Of a DNA stretch of 11,956 nucleotides, positions 6,923-11,956 are shown piece after piece. The position numbers were made by a program, and so were the translations under genes. This DNA comes from an uncultured Bacilli bacterium (lineage in GTDB: Bacteria; Bacillota_I; Bacilli_A; RF39; UBA660). The stretch is taken from the NCBI GenBank assembly GCA_947624845.1, contig CANQMB010000026.1:1-11956 (forward strand). The letters are read 5' to 3'. The notes below the pieces were generated by a model. The model had not been told where the DNA came from and searched no databases. It saw only the letters and a program-made list of their open reading frames with translations. Every line of letters starts with the position of its first letter. Position 1 is the first letter of the stretch.

Positions 6923-9079
6923 GTGTCTAAAAAAAAAGAAATTACAAAAATAGAAGAACTAATTGAAAAAGCACAAGCCTATATCGAAGATAAAGAAGAT
7001 ATTGAAAATATAAAGAAAGCTTATCAGTTTGCAAAAGAAAAACATCAAGGACAATTCAGAAAAAGTGGAGAAGAATACATTATTCATCCTTTAAATGTTG
7101 CTCTTATATTGACAGAGATTTATGCAGATGCTGCTACATTACAAGCGGCCTTGTTGCATGATGTTTTAGAAGACTGTGATTGTACAAAAGAAGAGATGGA
7201 ATCATCCTTTGGAAAAGAAATTACGTTTTTAGTCCAGGGAGTAACCAAATTGTCGAATATTAATTTTTCTACTGAAAACGAATATTTAATTGAGTATTAT
7301 AAAAAAATTATTGTAGGAATGAGTGAAGATGTTCGTGTCATTATCATCAAATTAGCAGATCGACTTCATAATATGCGTACTCTTTGGGCATTACCAGAGG
7401 CCAAACAAAAAACCAAAGCGAAAGAATCTATGGAAATACTCGCTCCTTTAGCACATCATTTAGGTATTCATAAACTGAAAAGTGAATTAGAAGATTTGTC
7501 GTTGCGGTACTTAAAACCAGAGGTGTTTTACGATATTGCAGAAAAATTAAACAATTCTAAATTGGAAAGAGATAAAACTGTCTACGAAATGCAAGAGATT
7601 GTTTCCAACCTTTTAACAGAGCATCATATTACTCATGAGATTAAAGGACGAGCGAAAAGTATTTACAGTATTTATAATAAGCTGGATAAAGGAAAAAAGT
7701 TCAGTGATATTTATGATTTGTTAGCCCTTCGAATTTTGGTGGACACGGAACAGGAATGTTATTTGGCTTTGGGAATTATTCATTCCAAATTTAGACCGCT
7801 TCCCAATCGATTTAAAGATTATATTGCCATGCCAAAAGCCAATATGTATCAGTCCTTACATACGACTGTTTTCGGTTTAGATGGTTATTTGTTCGAAATT
7901 CAAATTCGGACTCATGAAATGGATGAGGTTGCCGAAAATGGAGTGGCGAGTCACTGGGCTTATAAAGAGAAAAAAGATGCCAAGGCCATTATGCAATCAA
8001 CAACAGAACAGAAACTTCAGTTCTTTAAATCCATTATGGATCTTTCAAACGATAAACTTTCCAGTGAAGAGTTTGTAAATACAGTAAAAGATGAAGTATT
8101 AAATGACAATATTTATGTCTTTACTCCCAAAGGAGATGTCATTGAACTTCCTCGAGGAGCAACGCCGATTGATTTTGCTTATAAAGTACATACAAAAGTC
8201 GGGGAAACCATGGTTGGAGCCATTGTAAATAATAATATTGTACCGCTAGATTATGAATTAAAAGATAATGATATTGTAAAAATAAATACAAACAAACAAT
8301 CCAAACCTTCTAAGGAATGGATTCAAATTGTAAAATCTACTCATACGAAAAATAAAATTCGTTCCTATTTTACTAAAAATGAAAGAGAAATCTATGTAGA
8401 ACGAGGAAAAGAATCTTTAGAAAAATGTTTGCGGAAAAGAAAACTTTCTTTTTCTGAGTTTTTAAGTGATGAAAACATAAAAAAGATTACAGAAGAGTTA
8501 AAAATAAAAAATTTAGAAGAAATTTATTTGAATATTGGTAATGGAAAAACACCACCTAATGCGGTAATTAATGTCATTACAAAGGAAGAAAAACCGGTCG
8601 TTAAAGTAGGAAAGAGCACGCCTCAACAAGTAGATAGTAATGCGGATATTATCGTCTCTGGAATTGATCAGGTAAAAGTAAATTTAGCTCAATGCTGTAA
8701 TCCCGTTTTTGGAGATGAAATTATCGGATATATCACTATGGGAAATGGAATCACTGTTCATCGCAGTTGTTGCCATAATTTAGCGATGTTAAATAATCGG
8801 CACGTTGAGGTTAGTTGGAATCAAGTACAAAATGGAAATCGACGTTATTTAACCTGCCTAGTTGTTTATGCAACCGATGTTTCAGATCATATGCTAGATA
8901 TTATTCAAAAAATAAGTATGTTAGATATTTCCATTGACAGTCTGCATACAATCAATAAGACAGATGAAGTAATATATGAGTTAAATATATATGTTAGAAA
9001 TTTGGAACACTTAAATAAATTGTTAACTGAACTCAATAAGCAACCTTATATTGATAAGGTAGAAAGGATCCAAAAATGA
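6923..9079 (+). CDS. rel: Bifunctional (p)ppGpp synthetase/hydrolase Rel
   Basis: Rel makes and degrades the alarmone (p)ppGpp on stalled ribosomes and drives the stringent response. The product is about 718 residues, close to the ~735 of B. subtilis. Domain order (numbering from GTG) is as follows. The HD hydrolase domain has HDVLED (about 79-84) and KLADRLHNMRTL (143-154), so the hydrolase looks intact. The synthetase domain has GRAKSIYSIYNKL (242-254), NRFKDYIAMPK (295-305) and EIQIRTHEMDEVAENGVASHW. The TGS domain starts near 397 (IYVFTPKGDVIELPRGATP). The zinc-finger-type domain has CC (591-592) and HRSCCHN (613-619). A C-terminal ACT domain follows. The RFKD motif marks a bifunctional enzyme rather than an EFDD-type RelA. 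It follows secDF by 21 bases and overlaps dtd by ATGA, as in a coupled operon. In B. subtilis recJ and apt stand between secDF and relA; they are absent here. Confidence 0.97.
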   Translation: MSKKKEITKIEELIEKAQAYIEDKEDIENIKKAYQFAKEKHQGQFRKSGEEYIIHPLNVALILTEIYADAATLQAALLHDVLEDCDCTKEEMESSFGKEITFLVQGVTKLSNINFSTENEYLIEYYKKIIVGMSEDVRVIIIKLADRLHNMRTLWALPEAKQKTKAKESMEILAPLAHHLGIHKLKSELEDLSLRYLKPEVFYDIAEKLNNSKLERDKTVYEMQEIVSNLLTEHHITHEIKGRAKSIYSIYNKLDKGKKFSDIYDLLALRILVDTEQECYLALGIIHSKFRPLPNRFKDYIAMPKANMYQSLHTTVFGLDGYLFEIQIRTHEMDEVAENGVASHWAYKEKKDAKAIMQSTTEQKLQFFKSIMDLSNDKLSSEEFVNTVKDEVLNDNIYVFTPKGDVIELPRGATPIDFAYKVHTKVGETMVGAIVNNNIVPLDYELKDNDIVKINTNKQSKPSKEWIQIVKSTHTKNKIRSYFTKNEREIYVERGKESLEKCLRKRKLSFSEFLSDENIKKITEELKIKNLEEIYLNIGNGKTPPNAVINVITKEEKPVVKVGKSTPQQVDSNADIIVSGIDQVKVNLAQCCNPVFGDEIIGYITMGNGITVHRSCCHNLAMLNNRHVEVSWNQVQNGNRRYLTCLVVYATDVSDHMLDIIQKISMLDISIDSLHTINKTDEVIYELNIYVRNLEHLNKLLTELNKQPYIDKVERIQK

Positions 9080-9525
9080 AAGTTGTTTTGCAGAGATGTA
9101 AAGAAGCACAAGTTTGTGTATCAGAGAAAGTGGTTGGTTCTATAAAAAAAGGAGTCATGCTTCTCGTTGGTTTTACTGAAGGCGATGGAGAAGAAGAGAT
9201 TATATGGATGGCAAAAAAAATTGCCAATTTACGCATTTTTCCAGATCAGGTGGATGTGATGAATCTTTCGTTAATGGATGTGAAGGGAGAGATTTTAGCC
9301 GTTTCTCAGTTTACTTTATATGCAAATACAAAGAAAGGAAATCGTCCGAGTTACATAGAAGCTTTGGAAAATAAAAAAGCAGAAATTCTCTATGAAAAAT
9401 TTTGTTTAGAATTACAAAAATATAGTAAAGTAGAAAAAGGAATCTTTGGTGCCGATATGGACGTTTCTTTTACCAATTGGGGACCAGTTACGATTCTGTT
9501 AGAAAGGAATGCTTATGAAAAATAA
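9076..9525 (+). CDS. dtd: D-aminoacyl-tRNA deacylase
   Basis: Dtd removes D-amino acids (and Gly from mischarged tRNA-Ala) from tRNA, protecting translation fidelity in the cytoplasm. The 149-residue length is typical. Visible motifs are the N-terminal MKVVLQRCKEAQVCV, the active-site SQFTLYA (77-83), GNRPSY (88-93) and the Gly-cisPro motif NWGPVTI (134-140). In that last motif Trp stands where Asp or Glu is more usual; Gly and Pro, the chiral selectivity residues, are kept. The ATG overlaps the rel stop as ATGA, so translation is probably coupled. rel-dtd adjacency is common in Firmicutes. The next gene starts inside its last codons. Confidence 0.95.
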   Translation: MKVVLQRCKEAQVCVSEKVVGSIKKGVMLLVGFTEGDGEEEIIWMAKKIANLRIFPDQVDVMNLSLMDVKGEILAVSQFTLYANTKKGNRPSYIEALENKKAEILYEKFCLELQKYSKVEKGIFGADMDVSFTNWGPVTILLERNAYEK

Positions 9526-10570
9526 ATTAAATTATCGTCTATTAAATTTAACTATCTTTTTACTTTGTCTTTTATTAGTGGCTGTCAATATCACGACATG
9601 GGGTGGTTTTTTAGCAACGATTATTCAAATTATGCTTCCATTTATCATTGCTTTTGTCTTTGCATATGCATTAACACCGTTAGTTTTAAAGCTAGAAGAA
9701 AAAAATGTCAGACATGGTCTTGCAGTGGCTGTAGTCGTTATTGGTGCTGTTTTGATTTTAGGTGCCTTACTTGCGGTTACCTTACCATTAGTCTATGAAC
9801 AGTTGATTTTGTTTTCTAAAATGATATTGGAAGTTTTACAAGATATTAGTATTAAATTTGATATTAATTTAGGTAGTATTGAAGTAAAAATTACAGACTT
9901 CTTCAATGAAGCAATAGCAGGAATTGGCAAAGTTGTCTCTAATGGTACAATTACCATATTATCTCGGTCCATTGGTTTTTTGGGATCGTTCTTACTAGGT
10001 TTTATTGCTTGGATTTATTTTTTAGCCGATATGACCAAAATACGAAATACAATTGCCCAAGGACTTCGCCGGTTTCAACAGAAACTTTATCATTATTTAA
10101 AAGCAGTAGATACTGAAATTGGAAACTATATTAAAGGACTTTCCATTTTTATGATTATTCAACTGATTGAGTATAGTTTATTATTTTTCTTAGTTGGACA
10201 TCCAAACTGGCTCCTTCTTGGAATTTTGGCCTGTCTTACAACGGTCATTCCTTATTTTGGAGGATTAATTACCAATATTATTGCCGTAATTACAGCGAGT
10301 GTCGTTTCTACATCTACTTTTATTGGAACTGCCATTATCTGTTTGATATTTCCACAACTGGATGGATATGTCATCTCTCCTAGAGTTTACGGAAAAACAA
10401 ATAATGTCAATCCTTTAATTACGATTATTGTCGTATCGATTGGTGGAACTCTTGCTGGTGTTTTGGGAATCATTGCTGCCTTGCCAGTTTATTTGTTCAT
10501 CAGAACAACCTATTACTTTTATATTGGAGATATTAAAAAAGGGGTAAAAAAAGTAACAAGTACAGATTAA
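9515..10570 (+). CDS. AI-2E family transporter-like membrane protein
   Basis: A 352-residue polytopic membrane protein of the AI-2E/YtqA-PerM family, whose members are linked to quorum-signal or ion export but are mostly unassigned. Hydrophobic segments lie near 10-29, 35-56, 69-90, 152-172, 207-227, 231-280 and 301-330, with a soluble loop at about 91-150. Family motifs are IPYFGG (245-250), QLDGYVISPRVYGK (281-294) and a PLITIIVV segment. I chose ATG 9515 because AAAGGA (9503-9508) is 6 bases away. The ATG at 9509 touches that site directly. The gene overlaps the end of dtd by 11 bases. In B. subtilis the homologue yrrI lies near alaS, not next to dtd, so this placement differs. The substrate cannot be inferred. 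Confidence 0.88.
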   Translation: MKNKLNYRLLNLTIFLLCLLLVAVNITTWGGFLATIIQIMLPFIIAFVFAYALTPLVLKLEEKNVRHGLAVAVVVIGAVLILGALLAVTLPLVYEQLILFSKMILEVLQDISIKFDINLGSIEVKITDFFNEAIAGIGKVVSNGTITILSRSIGFLGSFLLGFIAWIYFLADMTKIRNTIAQGLRRFQQKLYHYLKAVDTEIGNYIKGLSIFMIIQLIEYSLLFFLVGHPNWLLLGILACLTTVIPYFGGLITNIIAVITASVVSTSTFIGTAIICLIFPQLDGYVISPRVYGKTNNVNPLITIIVVSIGGTLAGVLGIIAALPVYLFIRTTYYFYIGDIKKGVKKVTSTD

Positions 10571-10589
10571 AAAAAGTGGGGATTCGGAA

Positions 10590-11711
10590 ATGATACAATT
10601 AAATCAAGATTATGCAGATATAAAGAATCAAATTGAATATCTGATGAATTTGGATCAAAAATCATATAGTAAAATAGAAAATTTAAAAAATAAATCGACT
10701 TATCAGGTTTTAGCAGGAGTCTATCTTTTGATGGCAAACGATGAGTCGTGTTTTCGTATGCCAATTGGTCTCCTTGGCCAAATCCCCTTATTTATAGAAG
10801 AACAAAGGCTTCATACTCAATTTCATCGTAATTTTTTGAAAAATCAATCCTTTCATCAACAGATGGTAAAATCTTCTTTAGAAATTTTAAATCCAATTTT
10901 GGAAGAAGATTGGAGTTCAAATAAAAAATATAATTTAGATTGTCTAGATAAAAATGAAGAAGAGACTGATTTGTTATATTCTTTTTTTAAAGAAGTAAAT
11001 CCATCCTTAAAAGATATTTTTGAAGATATCGTAAAACAGAAACATCTATATGCTAGCAATGAAACTTATCAAAATTCTTTTCTCATTCATAACACGGCAC
11101 AAAAGACATTGAATATTTTTATTTATGATCAGGGGAATTTTTTAATTAAGCTAGATAGCATTATTCATGAATTGGGACATGCGTGGGATTGCTTTAAATT
11201 AGATGAAAAGAAACCTTCGGAATTGAAAAGCCTATACTTTTATCAATCGATTTATACGGAAGTTTTTTCATTTATGTATGAAGAACAATTTTTAGAGTAT
11301 TTAATTGAAAATCATAAATATCAAGAAGAGGCCAAATTTTATTTACAGAGTTTATGGAGGGCCTATTATAATTCTTTATATGATCTTCATTTATATACAG
11401 AACTTCCAAGTCGAAAGTATCATAAAATTATTCATAATTCCTATCCTCGCAGCTATGTGAGCTCATTAACTGCTACTAGTTCTTGGGAGAATATAGAAGA
11501 TTATGATTTTATAGAGCCAATGAAAAATTGTATTCGTTATAGCTATGGATTTTTACTTGGTAATTTTTTAATCGAACATCCAGAAAAGCGACAACAATTT
11601 TTTAAAATTCACTATGATCTTTTTCAACCTCAAAAATTAGAGGAGTGTGGCATGGGAAAAGAAGAGATCAATAAATGTTTAACTAAGAAGTTCGATACTT
11701 ATTTTGAATGA
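10590..11711 (+). CDS. Small M3-like zinc metallopeptidase
   Basis: This 373-residue protein carries a zinc-peptidase motif IIHELGHAWD (His193, Glu194, His197). A candidate third ligand, Glu224, lies 30 residues after Glu194 in IYTEVFSFMYEE. The C-terminal part RYSYGFLLGNFL (316-327) resembles the Tyr-rich substrate-binding end of M3 oligoendopeptidases (thimet/PepF type). Together these suggest a cytoplasmic gluzincin that cuts short peptides. M3 enzymes are usually near 600 residues, so this is a short form with a reduced N-terminal helical lid. There is no signal peptide or membrane segment. The start has a modest site, GGGG (10578-10581), 8 bases upstream. It follows the AI-2E-like gene by 19 bases and is probably the last gene of the operon. 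The motif is certain; the family call is moderate, and a separate uncharacterised gluzincin family is possible. Confidence 0.65.
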   Translation: MIQLNQDYADIKNQIEYLMNLDQKSYSKIENLKNKSTYQVLAGVYLLMANDESCFRMPIGLLGQIPLFIEEQRLHTQFHRNFLKNQSFHQQMVKSSLEILNPILEEDWSSNKKYNLDCLDKNEEETDLLYSFFKEVNPSLKDIFEDIVKQKHLYASNETYQNSFLIHNTAQKTLNIFIYDQGNFLIKLDSIIHELGHAWDCFKLDEKKPSELKSLYFYQSIYTEVFSFMYEEQFLEYLIENHKYQEEAKFYLQSLWRAYYNSLYDLHLYTELPSRKYHKIIHNSYPRSYVSSLTATSSWENIEDYDFIEPMKNCIRYSYGFLLGNFLIEHPEKRQQFFKIHYDLFQPQKLEECGMGKEEINKCLTKKFDTYFE

Positions 11712-11719
11712 TTTAGGGA

Positions 11720-11748
11720 TTGTGAAATTTGAAATTTTATAGTATAAT
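11720..11748 (+). promoter_or_regulatory. Promoter of the T-box leader
   Basis: TTGTGA (11720-11725) and a perfect TATAAT (11743-11748) are spaced by 17 bases. Transcription should begin near 11755, exactly ahead of T-box Stem I. It lies 9 bases after the stop of the peptidase gene. Confidence 0.8.
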
Positions 11749-11754
11749 TTTACT

Positions 11755-11940
11755 AACTTCTAGTAAGAAGAGTATTTTTAGAAGTAGAAATAGAGACAAT
11801 GTGGTTGGTGGAAACATTGCTACGAATAAAAGGAAGACACTTACGAAAAAAAGAAGCGTAGAAGATGCGTTAAATCTAATGAAAGAAAAAAGTAAGGTGG
11901 CACCACGGGGTAACTCGTCCTTCGTAGGTGTCATCTTTTT
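11755..11940 (+). promoter_or_regulatory. Asp-specific T-box riboswitch leader
   Basis: A T-box leader reads the charging state of a tRNA and lets the synthetase gene be transcribed when the tRNA is uncharged. Stem I is complete. The lower helix is GTAAG/CTTAC (11763-11767/11840-11844). The specifier loop has AGTA (11771-11774) opposite GAA (11833-11835), followed by the specifier GAC (11836-11838). The next helix is TTTTTA/TAAAAG (11775-11780/11827-11832), then GTAG/CTAC, an AGAGA-type bulge, and CAATGT/ACATTG (11797-11802/11814-11819). That last helix closes the distal loop GGTTGGTGGAA. A small Stem III follows (CGTA/TGCG, 11857-11869). The T-box TGGCACC (11898-11904) is bulged in the antiterminator AAGG-ACG/CGT-CCTT (11894-11922). 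Its variable base C fits a discriminator G, as in tRNA-Asp. Only about 10 A-rich bases separate Stems I and III, so Stem II and the IIA/B pseudoknot are missing. Confidence 0.93.
11896..11940 (+). terminator. T-box terminator hairpin, alternative to the antiterminator
   Basis: GGTGGCACC-ACG (11896-11907) pairs with CGT-A-GGTGTCATC (11923-11935), with one bulged A and two G-T pairs, followed by TTTTT (11936-11940). It uses the T-box bases and is therefore exclusive with the antiterminator. Confidence 0.88.
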
Positions 11941-11944
11941 ATGT

Positions 11945-11950
11945 AGGAGG
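11945..11950 (+). promoter_or_regulatory. Ribosome binding site of the synthetase gene beyond the window
   Basis: AGGAGG lies just after the terminator and 6 bases before the window end, so the start codon should be at or near 11957. The ATG at 11941 is followed at once by TAG and is not a start. From the T-box the gene is expected to be aspS or hisS-aspS. Confidence 0.75.
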
Positions 11951-11956
11951 GATAAA

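Noticed and set aside
7881..8078. Plus-strand frame of 65 codons inside rel
   Set aside because: It lies fully within the Rel synthetase domain in another frame, with no site of its own.
11827..11832. Alternative specifier directly after the GAA at 11824-11826
   Set aside because: This would give UAA, a stop codon. The GAA at 11833 followed by GAC sits in a properly closed specifier loop with AGTA opposite.
11755..11940. T-box specific for tRNA-His alone
   Set aside because: CAC is offset by two bases from the canonical position and the T-box C does not match C73 of tRNA-His.
1..11956. CRISPR array, insertion sequence, tRNA or rRNA gene, or recoded TGA
   Set aside because: No spaced direct repeats, transposase or terminal repeats, or RNA gene folds were seen. 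TGA occurs as a true stop (rel, peptidase gene) and not inside genes.

Overview
The window is a gene-dense, AT-rich stretch (roughly one third G+C by eye) in which every supported gene lies on the plus strand. Gene content and order point to a low-GC member of the Bacilli. The order tkt-sirA-yneF and the order comN-secDF-rel-dtd-(T-box, tRNA synthetase) are both known from Bacillus subtilis, but here they sit side by side in a shortened form. TGA is used as a normal stop, so this is not a Mycoplasma-type recoded genome. The very short intergenic gaps and the missing recJ, apt and lytH suggest a streamlined lineage, for example an uncultured or host-associated relative of Erysipelotrichia or RF39. 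That placement is inference.

Left part (1-3329). The window opens inside a transketolase gene (pentose phosphate pathway) whose first ~100 codons lie outside. A SirA-like gene follows; SirA proteins inhibit the replication initiator DnaA during sporulation. Next come yneF, a small single-pass membrane protein gene, and a calcineurin-like metallophosphoesterase gene. Small AT-rich hairpins and recognisable sigma-A-type promoters separate these units.

Middle (3330-4284). A strong-looking promoter overlaps a perfect 18-bp palindrome and drives an unrecognised membrane-anchored protein with an acidic extracytoplasmic domain. The stop codon of this gene lies in the loop of its own terminator hairpin.

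Right part (4285-11711). One promoter with a perfect -10 box appears to start a compact operon: comN-like regulator, fused SecDF protein-export subunit, bifunctional (p)ppGpp synthetase/hydrolase Rel, D-aminoacyl-tRNA deacylase, an AI-2E-family membrane protein and a small M3-like zinc metallopeptidase. The genes are separated by 10-21 bases or overlap, so translational coupling is likely. The operon combines export, stringent response and translation quality control.

End (11712-11956). The last 245 bases hold no gene. They contain a promoter and a complete but short T-box riboswitch with a GAC (Asp) specifier and a matching T-box C for the tRNA-Asp discriminator G. An antiterminator/terminator pair and a ribosome binding site follow, so the next gene, just outside the window, should be an aspartyl-tRNA synthetase gene or a hisS-aspS pair. 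The GAC codon reads GACAC, so it also contains an overlapping His codon CAC, and the leader has no room for the usual Stem II elements.
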